Positions 1 to 6,964 are shown, numbered from the stretch's first letter. The stretch: DNA of 7,672 nt from an uncultured Lachnospiraceae bacterium (GCA_947174725.1 CAMWKA010000073.1:1-7672); one strand, 5' to 3'. Notes: generated from the sequence alone by a model not told the origin. Made by a program: numbers and translations.

Positions 1-2
1 GG

Positions 3-452
3 ATCGGGTGGCAGTTTTTGTCGTGGGGACTATTTTACGGGATCCTGCTCGTTCTGGAAAAATCTTTCCTGTTAAAATGGATGGAACGATGCCCGGCATG
101 GATCCGGCGTTGCTATACCATGCTGATGGTCATTCTGGGGTTCGTGATTTTCCGCTCCACATCCCTGTCCGGCGCATGGAATTTCCTGCAAGGGATGTCC
201 GGAATGTTACATCTCCCCCTGTGGGATCGGAATACAGCATTTTACTTTAAAGATCTCCTGTTCTCCCTCTGCCTGTTTATCCCCTTCTGCGCGCCGATTC
301 TTCCGACACTCAGAGATATAACACAAAAAAACCAAAAGCTTGCCAAAGCAGGCGCCGTAATCAGCATCGCCGCCTATCCGCTGATATTTCTGCTCTGCAG
401 CGCATGGATCATCACACAAACCCCGCAGCCGTTTCTATATTTTCAATTTTAA
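3..452 (+). CDS. MBOAT family O-acyltransferase (AlgI/DltB-like), C-terminal part only
   Basis: The 5' end lies outside the window. The frame is open from base 3 and stops with TAA at 450-452, leaving 149 residues. Seen: an early stretch IGWQFLSWGLFYGILLVLEK, hydrophobic segments (around TMLMVILGFVIFRS, a segment near LLFSLCLFIPFCAPIL, and AAYPLIFLLCSAWII), and the C-terminus PFLYFQF. These match the end of AlgI/DltB-type MBOAT proteins, whose terminus is usually a proline-containing Phe-Tyr-Phe-like stretch. In the family, the catalytic histidine sits in a WHG motif immediately before a WGLYYG-like segment, so it should lie just upstream of base 3. Family members are about 450-500 residues, so roughly two thirds is missing. 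Known family role: moving acyl groups, often acetyl, across the membrane for polymer O-acylation. The DHHW gene starts 17 bases downstream on the same strand, so cotranscription is likely. The polymer modified cannot be told from the sequence. Confidence 0.85.
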   Translation: MGWQFLSWGLFYGILLVLEKSFLLKWMERCPAWIRRCYTMLMVILGFVIFRSTSLSGAWNFLQGMSGMLHLPLWDRNTAFYFKDLLFSLCLFIPFCAPILPTLRDITQKNQKLAKAGAVISIAAYPLIFLLCSAWIITQTPQPFLYFQF

Positions 453-469
453 AAAAAGAGGAATATTTC

Positions 470-1720
470 ATGAAGCCAAAAAAGACCGGTAACCATAAAA
501 CTGATATCCGCCCACAGAACACATGGCAAAAGCCGTTGCAGCTTCTTATGCTTGCAGTCCTTTTCCTGTGCTGGCTGTCAGTGGGACTATCTTATCTTAT
601 CTCAGAGCCCAAGGATTATTCCGCTGCCGAAAGGCGCAGGCTTGCCGCCGCTCCTGCCCTTACATTTTCTTCGATCAAAAACGGCTTCTATCTTTCTGCT
701 ATGGAGAACTATTTCAAAGACCAGTTCCCGGCGAGAGAGAGCTTCCGAAACCTTAAGACGGCGTCTTCTCTCTATGGATTCTTACGCCTTCAGGATAATG
801 GCTATGCCATCAGGGACGGACACCTTGCTCTTATGGATATGACTCTAAATGATGCATCCGTCACTTATGCCTGTACGCAGATACAGTATCTTTATGATAC
901 TTATCTTGCGAACAGCGGATGCCGCGTCTATTACTGCATCATACCGGATAAAAACTATTATCTTCAGCTGTCGGATCCCTCCTATCCGACACTGGATTAT
1001 GAAGCGATGGAGACCCAGATCCGGGATCTGCTGAATTTTGCTTCACCCATCGATATCAGCGATAATCTGACCCTTGCTTCTTTTTTCCAGACTGATACCC
1101 ACTGGAAGCAGGAAAGCCTTGTACCTGTAGCAGACACGATCCTGTCTGCTATGTCGGCAGATGACCAGCTTACTTCTTCTACAAAGGAATATCGCATGGA
1201 AACCGCTTTGGACGGCTTCCACGGCGTCCTGTGCGGCAATATGGGGTGGAATATCCCATCAGAACCGATGCATTACCTGACCAATGACAGGATACGATCA
1301 GCCGAAGCCAGTCATCTTGAAAACCAAAACTGCAGCACGGTCTACGATCCTTACTATCTGTCTTATGACGGTCCGGGGGCTGATCCGTACTCTTTCTTTT
1401 TATCCGGCTCCAGCGCATTTATAACAATCAAAAATACAGCCGCTTCCCCTGCGGCATCTGAAATCATCGCCGCAGGAGAACAGCCGTCTATCATGCAGAC
1501 CAGAGAGTTGGTTGTCTTTCGTGATTCTTTCGGAAGCAGCATCGCCCCTCTTTTTTTGGCAGGCTATGATCAGATTACCCTGATCGACACCCGCTATATC
1601 AATCCTTCCTTACTAGGAGATTACATTACTTTTACGGATCAGGACGTACTTTTCTTATATAGCACGCTTCTGATCAATAACAGCTATTCCTTAAAAGCAC
1701 CTTTGCAAAACTCACACTGA
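470..1720 (+). CDS. DHHW/AlgX-AlgJ-like membrane-anchored acyltransferase partner protein
   Basis: 416 residues from ATG 470. An in-frame upstream ATG at 404 lies inside the MBOAT gene; 470 is preferred because AGAGGA (457-462) sits 7 bases before it. The N-terminus is basic (MKPKKTGNHK), followed by one hydrophobic segment at about residues 23-44. This fits a signal anchor with the remainder outside the cell. Family marks seen: FKDQFPARESF near residue 80; a DTHW motif with Asp209, His211 and Trp212; and RDSFGSS with Ser353. In AlgJ/AlgX-type SGNH-like proteins, an Asp-x-His pair and a Ser in a later DSF-like motif form the catalytic triad, so these residues are the inferred active site. It directly follows an MBOAT gene, the usual pairing for O-acetylation of exopolysaccharide or wall polymer: the MBOAT passes the acyl group out and this protein would place it. 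Its stop codon overlaps the 3' end of convergent spoVAD. Substrate unknown. Confidence 0.85.
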   Translation: MKPKKTGNHKTDIRPQNTWQKPLQLLMLAVLFLCWLSVGLSYLISEPKDYSAAERRRLAAAPALTFSSIKNGFYLSAMENYFKDQFPARESFRNLKTASSLYGFLRLQDNGYAIRDGHLALMDMTLNDASVTYACTQIQYLYDTYLANSGCRVYYCIIPDKNYYLQLSDPSYPTLDYEAMETQIRDLLNFASPIDISDNLTLASFFQTDTHWKQESLVPVADTILSAMSADDQLTSSTKEYRMETALDGFHGVLCGNMGWNIPSEPMHYLTNDRIRSAEASHLENQNCSTVYDPYYLSYDGPGADPYSFFLSGSSAFITIKNTAASPAASEIIAAGEQPSIMQTRELVVFRDSFGSSIAPLFLAGYDQITLIDTRYINPSLLGDYITFTDQDVLFLYSTLLINNSYSLKAPLQNSH

Positions 1721-2899
1721 TTCTAATACCACCGCATGCGCCACACCGGGCACCGTATTGCCTTCATTAAAACTTGTCTTACTTAAAAGCGCGCCGGTAG
1801 GAATAAACAGAACCTTTTTCCACTGCTTATCCTCCAGATTCCTTAATATAAGCGTCGAAAGAACAGCCGCCGAACATCCGCAGCCGCTTCCGCCTGCATG
1901 GGTATCCTGCCCACAGGCAGAGCCGTTGATCTCCTTCGCGTCCTGCTTGATGTTGCTCCGCTCCGAACCCTGATAGGAAGCTGCCTTTTGATCCGCAGCC
2001 TTTTCCACTGTTGCATTCCTGTTATCGGTGCGGATTGGTTCCGCATATGCCGCTCCGCTTCTTCCATAGATCTCAATACCGCAGTCCATATGCACTTTAC
2101 TGATATCAAATCCTTTTTCCTTCAGCAGATGGATCAATGCTGTCTGTCCGATCACGCCGAGATCTCCCGTAATGATCCGGTCATAATCCTCCGGCACACT
2201 GGAAAAATCAGTCAAATGACGATATATCGTATCTGCTGCCGCCGGTGCCATACACGCGCCCATATTCATGGAATCCTTTAATCCGTAATCCACTACTTTT
2301 CCCGGTGTGATTGCCGTAATCTTCGCACGGCAGCCGAGGTTTAGCTGATCAGATAAGACAAACGCGCCGCTGGCAGTCACCGTTCTGGTGGCTGATAACG
2401 GTCTTTGACCACCATAATCCAGCGGAAACCGGAACTCCTTTTCCGCGCTGGCAAAATGACTGGAAGTAACACAGACGGTCTTGTCCGCGTATCCGCCATC
2501 GATCAGAATACTTCCAAGACACAGCGATTCTCCGCAGGTAGAACATGCCCCGTAAAGTCCAAATATGGGTATCTGACAGGATGCGCTGCCAAAGCAGCTG
2601 GCCATAGACTGTCCCAACAGATCGCCTGACAACAGGTAGCGGATATCCTGTTCCTGCAGACCGCCCTTTTCCAGCGCCAATTGGATGGCCTTTTTCTGAA
2701 AACTGCTCTCCGCTTCCTCCCAACTGTCCGCCCCCAGCTTATCATCCTCGGCAATCAAATCAAACCAACCGCCCAAAGGTCCTTTCTGTTCTTTGCTTCC
2801 GCCTACGGCGGCAGAAGAATGAATAAAAACAGACCGGCTAAATTCAATACTCTGTACGCCGACCTGTCTTATTTTCTGATTGTCCATACCACACACCAT
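1712..2899 (-). CDS. spoVAD: Stage V sporulation protein AD (SpoVAD), with an internal insertion
   Basis: 395 residues from ATG 2897-2899. A second ATG (MDNQKI, 2885-2887) is equally possible, since AAAGG is 1 base before the first and 13 bases before the second. SpoVAD is a thiolase/KAS-III-fold protein of the spore inner membrane that helps load dipicolinic acid during sporulation. Seen: KGPLGGWFD (39-47), DSWEEAE (58-64), LLSGDLLGQ (89-97), FGLYGACSTCGES with the thiolase-like Cys119, TSSHFASAEKEFRFP and YGGQRP (145-166), QDTHAGGSGCGCS (331-343) and PTGALLS (367-373). Known members have about 335-345 residues. The excess is a hydrophilic K/A/Q/N/S-rich stretch at about residues 280-330, where usual members pass almost directly from DCGLxIY to QDVHAGGSGCGC. 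No spoVAC or spoVAE is next to it, which is unusual because these normally form one operon. The 3' end overlaps the convergent DHHW gene by 9 bases. Expression in the forespore (sigma-G) is expected from the family, but I could not define a convincing promoter. Confidence 0.93.
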   Translation of the reverse strand: MVCGMDNQKIRQVGVQSIEFSRSVFIHSSAAVGGSKEQKGPLGGWFDLIAEDDKLGADSWEEAESSFQKKAIQLALEKGGLQEQDIRYLLSGDLLGQSMASCFGSASCQIPIFGLYGACSTCGESLCLGSILIDGGYADKTVCVTSSHFASAEKEFRFPLDYGGQRPLSATRTVTASGAFVLSDQLNLGCRAKITAITPGKVVDYGLKDSMNMGACMAPAAADTIYRHLTDFSSVPEDYDRIITGDLGVIGQTALIHLLKEKGFDISKVHMDCGIEIYGRSGAAYAEPIRTDNRNATVEKAADQKAASYQGSERSNIKQDAKEINGSACGQDTHAGGSGCGCSAAVLSTLILRNLEDKQWKKVLFIPTGALLSKTSFNEGNTVPGVAHAVVLESV

Positions 2900-3071
2900 G
2901 CCTTTCTCTCATCTGAGCAATTACTACTGCAAAATCTCAGGTGTAGTATATGGAGTTCTTCAATATTTTATTCTGTTTCACATCAAAGGAAGATGATATT
3001 CATTTTGATTTCATATTCTTTGATATGGGCTATTAAATTAATTTTAGAAAGAATGTATATAATAACGTATA

Positions 3072-3101
3072 TTGACAATAATAGTTAAAATGAGTTATAG
3101 T
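3072..3101 (+). promoter_or_regulatory. Sigma-A-type promoter for the AbiE module, with a possible autoregulatory operator
   Basis: A perfect -35 box TTGACA (3072-3077) is followed after 18 bases by TATAGT (3096-3101), a 5/6 match to TATAAT. Transcription would start near 3108, about 45 bases before the antitoxin ATG at 3154. Nested inverted repeats overlap it: GTTAA (3084-3088) with TTAAC (3116-3120), and GTTA (3094-3097) with TAAC (3107-3110). AbiEi-type antitoxins are known to bind inverted repeats in their own promoter and repress it, so this is a candidate operator. The arms are short and the surroundings AT-rich, so the operator part is weak while the promoter part is good. Confidence 0.6.
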
Positions 3102-3153
3102 ATGACTAACAAATATTAACCGCTTAAAGCTAAAAATGTTAGAGGGTGATAAA

Positions 3154-3774
3154 ATGTTATTAGAGTATTTGCAGAAAAATTATAAAGTCAATGAACCAAT
3201 TTTTGTTTCAGATGTGGATTTGCCTGTTACGGACACAAACCTGCGTCAGATGTTTAAGGTGCTTTGTGACAAGGAACAAATATATAGATATGATACGGGA
3301 ATTTATTATATGAAAGGTGCAACCAGATTAAAAGGCAGTATATCTTTGTCTGCCGGCGAAGTGGCAAGATACAAATATATATCAAGGAATAATCGAGTTA
3401 ATGGTTACTATTCAGGATACACTTTTGCCAATCAACTAGGGCTTACCACGCAGGTTCCTTATACCATAGAGATCGTCAGTAATCAGGCAAGCGCAAAATG
3501 TCGTGAAGTTAGTGTGAAGAACCAAAAGATAATGCTAAGAAAGCCACGAACAGAAATAAATAATGAGAATTACAGTGTATTGCAATTGTTGGATTTGCTA
3601 AAAGATCTGGAGCAATATGCGGACGAAGATATGTCTGCGGCAGCAGAGAGAATCAGTGCATATATCAGAAAGCTGGAAATCAAAAGAACGGAAGTGGATG
3701 AATATATCGCGCTTTATCCAGACAGGATTTACAAATATATCTATGAAACGAGGTTGTATAATGCTTTTGCATAA
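3154..3774 (+). CDS. abiEi: AbiEi/DUF6088-like antitoxin and transcriptional repressor of a type IV toxin-antitoxin module
   Basis: 206 residues from ATG 3154. An in-frame ATG at 3136 is rejected because the Shine-Dalgarno sequence AGAGGGTGA (3141-3149) lies between the two and is well placed for 3154. The N-terminal part (about residues 1-55, LLEYLQKNYKVNEPIF to YRYDTGIYYMKG) reads as a winged helix-turn-helix, as in AbiEi-type antitoxins. The middle holds SLSAGEVARYKYISRNNRV and GYYSGYTFANQLGL (about 84-97), strongly like the DUF6088/AbiEi family. The C-terminal part is charged and helical (VLQLLDLLKDLEQYADEDM onward). Known family role: it neutralises the AbiEii toxin without needing a direct complex and represses its own promoter. 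It overlaps the toxin gene by 14 bases, which suggests translational coupling. Codons are much AT-richer than in the flanking genes, suggesting acquisition by transfer. Confidence 0.85.
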   Translation: MLLEYLQKNYKVNEPIFVSDVDLPVTDTNLRQMFKVLCDKEQIYRYDTGIYYMKGATRLKGSISLSAGEVARYKYISRNNRVNGYYSGYTFANQLGLTTQVPYTIEIVSNQASAKCREVSVKNQKIMLRKPRTEINNENYSVLQLLDLLKDLEQYADEDMSAAAERISAYIRKLEIKRTEVDEYIALYPDRIYKYIYETRLYNAFA

Positions 3775-4672
3775 GGATAAAGAATTATTTCGAGAAGTAG
3801 TTATATCTTCGGCAGAGAAGTTTAGACTGGCAGTTCCGATTGTTGAGAAAGATTATTATGTAACAATGATTTTGAAAAAACTTTCCTTGGAATGTCCGGA
3901 ATGCGTCTTTAAGGGAGGAACTTCTCTATCAAAATGTTATCATGTAATCGACCGTTTTTCTGAAGATATTGACATTGCATTTTCTAATGAGTTGTCGCAA
4001 AGCATGAGAAAGCATTTGAAAAATGATACGATTGCCGGAATCAGCAATATTTTAGAAATGCCTATTTTGGATTGGGAAAACACAAGAAGCAGACGAGATT
4101 ATAATTGCTATACATTTTCATATGATCCATTGGATGGGTATGTTAAAGAAGGAAGATTGATTCAGGGGGTAAAAATGGAAGTTTCACTTGCATCACTATC
4201 CTTTCCAACAGTTGAGCTTCCGGTTGAAAGTTATGTGTATCAGTATCTTATAAAGGATAACATGAACATTGCAGATGAATACGGCCTTCATCCATTTGTG
4301 ATGAATGTACAAAGACTGGATAGAACTCTGGCTGATAAGGTGTTTGCTATTTGCGACTATTATTTGCAGGGAAAAGTAAAGAGATATTCCAGACACATAT
4401 ATGACATTTATATGCTGTTGCCGGTAGTTGAGTTAAATGAAGAATTCAAAGTTCTTGTAGGGCAGGTTCGTGAGGTTAGATCTGAAATGAGTGTATGCCC
4501 ATCTGCTGCAAACGGAGCAGATGTCCCGAAATTGTTAAAAGAGATAATCGAGAAAGAATTTTACAAGGAAGATTACTATGAAATTACAACATACTTTCAA
4601 AATCACCCGGTCAGCTATGAAAATGCAATAGAAGCTGTAAGGACGATTGCTGAAAGCGGGATGTTTGTATGA
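3761..4672 (+). CDS. abiEii: AbiEii/AbiGii-family nucleotidyltransferase toxin
   Basis: 303 residues from ATG 3761, with GAGGT (3750-3754) 6 bases upstream. An in-frame ATG at 3617 lies deep inside the antitoxin gene and is rejected. The four nucleotidyltransferase signatures of AbiEii are visible in order: GGTSLSK (52-58); DRFSEDIDIAF (64-74) with metal-binding acidic residues Asp69 and Asp71; TLADKVFAICD with Lys193; and RHIYDIYML (211-219) with Asp215. Family role: a DNA-polymerase-beta-like nucleotidyltransferase that halts growth. Related enzymes (MenT) add nucleotides to tRNA acceptor ends, while older work on AbiE reported GTP preference, so the target here is open. With its antitoxin it forms a type IV toxin-antitoxin or phage abortive-infection module. 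All catalytic motifs are intact, so the toxin is probably functional. It converges with the Nudix gene across 94 bases in which I see no good terminator hairpin. Confidence 0.9.
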   Translation: MLLHKDKELFREVVISSAEKFRLAVPIVEKDYYVTMILKKLSLECPECVFKGGTSLSKCYHVIDRFSEDIDIAFSNELSQSMRKHLKNDTIAGISNILEMPILDWENTRSRRDYNCYTFSYDPLDGYVKEGRLIQGVKMEVSLASLSFPTVELPVESYVYQYLIKDNMNIADEYGLHPFVMNVQRLDRTLADKVFAICDYYLQGKVKRYSRHIYDIYMLLPVVELNEEFKVLVGQVREVRSEMSVCPSAANGADVPKLLKEIIEKEFYKEDYYEITTYFQNHPVSYENAIEAVRTIAESGMFV

Positions 4673-4766
4673 ATTACACTTATAATCTTTTTTATGCTAT
4701 CTCCTAAAATTTTATAATATAAATCGCCCCTCGTTTTATTCTGTTTATAAAATGTTCTAAATATTC

Positions 4767-5195
4767 TTATAAGAAGCCTCGTTGCTTTGCCTCTTTCATC
4801 AAATGAGGTTGGATATTGGGATATGTCCATTTCTTTGGCAATTCATCCATGATCTCAATTTTCTCAATCTCACTATGCAACTCTGTTTCATATCGTTTTA
4901 TATCGGCAAAATACAACATTCCGAAAGTTTCCTTGCCATCAAATTTATCAGTTGTTGTAACAGAATATACACAGACAGGCTCTATATCAAATTCCAACGC
5001 GCCTGTTTCCTCATACAGTTCTCGCTTTGCCGTATCAATAATACTTTCCCCATGCTCCCGATGACCTCCGGGGATTTCCCATGTATCTCTATCCTTGTGC
5101 CTGCAAAAAATATATTGATTCTGTGTTTTGGATATGATCACAGCAAATTTCAGCAATTCATCCTCTATATTTTCATAAAACTTAACCTCTGTCAT
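4767..5195 (-). CDS. Nudix hydrolase (MutT-like)
   Basis: 142 residues from ATG 5193-5195 (MTEVKFYE). Earlier in-frame ATGs at 5222 and 5204 exist. GAAGGG (5205-5210 on the minus strand) is 9 bases before 5195, only 0 bases before 5204, and downstream of 5222, so 5195 is chosen; using 5222 would add nine residues. The complete Nudix box GX5EX7REUXEEXGU is present, with G44, E50, R58-E59, E62-E63 and G65, preceded by DTWEIPGG. Nudix enzymes cleave nucleoside diphosphates linked to another moiety, using Mg2+ bound by the RExxEE glutamates. The substrate cannot be read from this; an oxidised nucleotide or nucleotide sugar are both possible. It lies 38 bases downstream of the glycosyltransferase gene on the same strand, so it may be cotranscribed. 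Its base composition is AT-richer than that gene and closer to the neighbouring AbiE module. Confidence 0.9.
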   Translation of the reverse strand: MTEVKFYENIEDELLKFAVIISKTQNQYIFCRHKDRDTWEIPGGHREHGESIIDTAKRELYEETGALEFDIEPVCVYSVTTTDKFDGKETFGMLYFADIKRYETELHSEIEKIEIMDELPKKWTYPNIQPHLMKEAKQRGFL

Positions 5196-5233
5196 TTCAG
5201 TCATCCCTTCGTTCTTCGCCATAATAAATTATT

Positions 5234-6796
5234 TTATGGCTCCTGATCCTGCACCTCTATATTTGATATCTTGATCACCAGAACTTCTCCTACAAAAGCA
5301 ATGGATCCCTCATTCGGATACGTCGGCATCCTTACCACCTCCGGATCCTCCCAGGATACCCTCGTATAGTTGATGGGTACAGCCAGTTCATATTTGATAA
5401 ACGCTTCTTCTGTCCCGGTATATGTCAGCGGGGTCTTTGTCATACCATATGGCAAGAGGTCTTCCAGTCCCTCCATCTCCTGTAGATAAGGCGAACTCCC
5501 AAAAGGACCGCAAAATGCCACCGGCGTTATGCCCGGTTCGTAACCCTCGATCTCTTCCATATCCATAACAATCCTTGTCATAAATGACGTGATCGCCCGG
5601 TCCTGCAGTTCCCTTTTCAGATATACCTGATTGGCATAGACCACATTGGTCCATATCATACACAACACGGACAGCCAGACTGCTGCCTGAACCCATACTC
5701 TGCTTTTTTCCTCCACCAGTCCGATGACAAATACATACAGCAAAACAAGAGCATACAGCGTCAGAATATGATCGTTTCCTTTCGATATGATGCATACAAA
5801 ATTCATGGCTGCCGGCAGAACCAGAAGCAGAAGCACCTGAATCAAATACTGCCAGATCTTCCTTCCCTTTTTCAGATTTTTTTGAACCATCATAAAGATC
5901 AGCCCTGCCACTACAATGATATTGGCTCCGCATAATAAATATTTCCAGACAATACTCAAAGAACGTCCTCGGAAAGTCATGGTCACGAATGTGTCAGGAT
6001 GCGTCAGGTAATAAAAAACCTTCTGGTAAGCAAGTCCGATCGTTGAGAACAAAGACGTCTCCGTATAGTCGCCCAAAGCCGCCAGTCCATTATAGGAATC
6101 CGCGACCCAAATGCCGAAGATCCGCCGGATCACCTGCCACATCAGATAATATAAAAGTGCCGCTGCCAGTAGCGCAACGCAATAGTAAACAGTTTTCTTG
6201 ATAAAATATTTGAACTCCGAACTCTTCTGCACTTCCCGAATCAATAGAAAAATCACGAGCACGATAGATACGGAGATATATGCCTGATAGATCCCCATCG
6301 CCACTGCCAGCGTAACCGCCCCCAGACAGAGAAATCTCCATGACCCCTTCTTACACAGCCAGACGCCTGCAACTGCCAAAAACAATGACAGCATAAAAAA
6401 ATCCACCCAGGGAAGAAAGGAGGCATTGAGAGACGTCAGCACAGCATTACATGCCATAACACCGGAAATCATATTGATAGAGATCAGTTTCCTGATCTCC
6501 AGCAGGTCAACCACCAGATAAACGCTAAACGAAAGCCAGAGTACCGCACAAAAAGAAATCAGCCAAGGATTGCACAATCCTCCCCGCAGAAAGAGCAGGA
6601 TCGGCTGCAAAACCCTTCCCAGCGCGATCTGCCATGCGCTGTCATCCTGATAGATCTGCAGCAGGGCATCATGGGCAAACATATTATTGGAAAAACGGTA
6701 TCCATGGGCAAACAAATACCAGAACACAACCGAACAAAAAACGCAAAGATATCTCTGCATCGGTTTTTCATATGTTTTTTCTGTCATCCTTATCAT
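5234..6796 (-). CDS. GtrII-like polytopic membrane glycosyltransferase
   Basis: 520 residues from ATG 6794-6796, with GGAG 9 bases upstream; the ATG three codons later has no usable spacing. The protein is mostly hydrophobic, with about 9-11 likely membrane segments through residue ~390, then a soluble C-terminal domain (about 400-520). Family marks of the Glucos_trans_II (GtrII-like) group are seen: RFSNNMFAHDALLQIY with His42-Asp43 in the first extracytoplasmic loop, ALGRVLQP (58-65), a Val-Asp pair at 131-132, and GIYQAYIS (168-175). The end carries VVRMPTYPNEGSIAF, like the MPxYPxxGSI stretch common at the C-terminus of clostridial members. Acidic loop residues after the first membrane segment are typical of GT-C enzymes that use polyprenyl-phosphate sugars. 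The inferred role is adding a sugar to a surface polysaccharide or teichoic-type polymer outside the membrane. Donor and acceptor are unknown, and no flippase or polyprenyl glycosyltransferase lies nearby in the window. Confidence 0.8.
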   Translation of the reverse strand: MIRMTEKTYEKPMQRYLCVFCSVVFWYLFAHGYRFSNNMFAHDALLQIYQDDSAWQIALGRVLQPILLFLRGGLCNPWLISFCAVLWLSFSVYLVVDLLEIRKLISINMISGVMACNAVLTSLNASFLPWVDFFMLSLFLAVAGVWLCKKGSWRFLCLGAVTLAVAMGIYQAYISVSIVLVIFLLIREVQKSSEFKYFIKKTVYYCVALLAAALLYYLMWQVIRRIFGIWVADSYNGLAALGDYTETSLFSTIGLAYQKVFYYLTHPDTFVTMTFRGRSLSIVWKYLLCGANIIVVAGLIFMMVQKNLKKGRKIWQYLIQVLLLLVLPAAMNFVCIISKGNDHILTLYALVLLYVFVIGLVEEKSRVWVQAAVWLSVLCMIWTNVVYANQVYLKRELQDRAITSFMTRIVMDMEEIEGYEPGITPVAFCGPFGSSPYLQEMEGLEDLLPYGMTKTPLTYTGTEEAFIKYELAVPINYTRVSWEDPEVVRMPTYPNEGSIAFVGEVLVIKISNIEVQDQEP

Positions 6797-6833
6797 TGTA
6801 TCTTACTCCATTTCATTTCTTTTTATTTCCCAT

Positions 6834-6848
6834 ACTGCCTTCGGCAGT
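6834..6848. repeat. 15-base perfect palindrome in the leader of the glycosyltransferase gene
   Basis: ACTGCC TTC GGCAGT forms a 6-bp stem with a 3-base loop, 37 bases upstream of the glycosyltransferase start codon. It has no T-run directly after it on either strand, so it is not a standard terminator. It could be a leader hairpin, a protein-binding site or a dispersed palindromic repeat; the sequence alone does not decide. Confidence 0.5.
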
Positions 6849-6899
6849 TCAAATAAATATAATTTAGGATATCAAAAAACCTAATTAATAGATGTTGCC

Positions 6900-6964
6900 T
6901 GTCAAATTGTACGAAAGATGTTTGGCGCAAGGAGTGCGCACAAATTCTTTTGTGCAATTTGACA
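6900..6964. repeat. 65-base imperfect palindrome with an alternative internal hairpin
   Basis: Two 29-base arms (6900-6928 and 6936-6964) flank a 7-base loop AAGGAGT. The outer 10 bases are a perfect match (TGTCAAATTG with CAATTTGACA), and the innermost 4 (GCGC) also pair. By hand count 23 of 29 positions are complementary, and two more are G-U pairs if the + strand is transcribed. Inside the right arm, GCACAAA TTCT TTTGTGC (6938-6955) is itself a perfect 7-bp hairpin that competes with the long fold. It lies between azlD and the glycosyltransferase gene. It could be a dispersed palindromic repeat or small MITE-like element, or a structured RNA. A simple terminator is unlikely because no T-run follows directly. 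Confidence 0.7.

Noticed and set aside
1898..2281. 127-codon open frame on the + strand
   Set aside because: It is antisense to conserved SpoVAD coding sequence and has no domain.
2945..2980. Possible sigma-G promoter for spoVAD on the minus strand (AGAATA and TATACTA)
   Set aside because: The boxes are one mismatch each from consensus but 19 bases apart, longer than the usual 17-18, in AT-rich DNA; too weak to list.
2681..3088. 135-codon open frame on the + strand from spoVAD into the AT-rich gap
   Set aside because: It is antisense to spoVAD for half its length, runs through the AbiE promoter, lacks a Shine-Dalgarno sequence and resembles nothing known.
4673..4766. Search for a bidirectional terminator between abiEii and the Nudix gene
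   Set aside because: Only short AT-only inverted repeats such as TTATAA are present; no GC-rich stem with a T-run is seen.
4782..5246. 154-codon open frame on the + strand
   Set aside because: It is antisense to the Nudix gene, which has a perfect Nudix box; this frame has no recognisable domain or good ribosome binding site.
5388..5933. 181-codon open frame on the minus strand within the glycosyltransferase gene
   Set aside because: It is a frame-shifted shadow of the same-strand gene at 5234-6796, has low-complexity Ser/Gly-rich content and no family resemblance.
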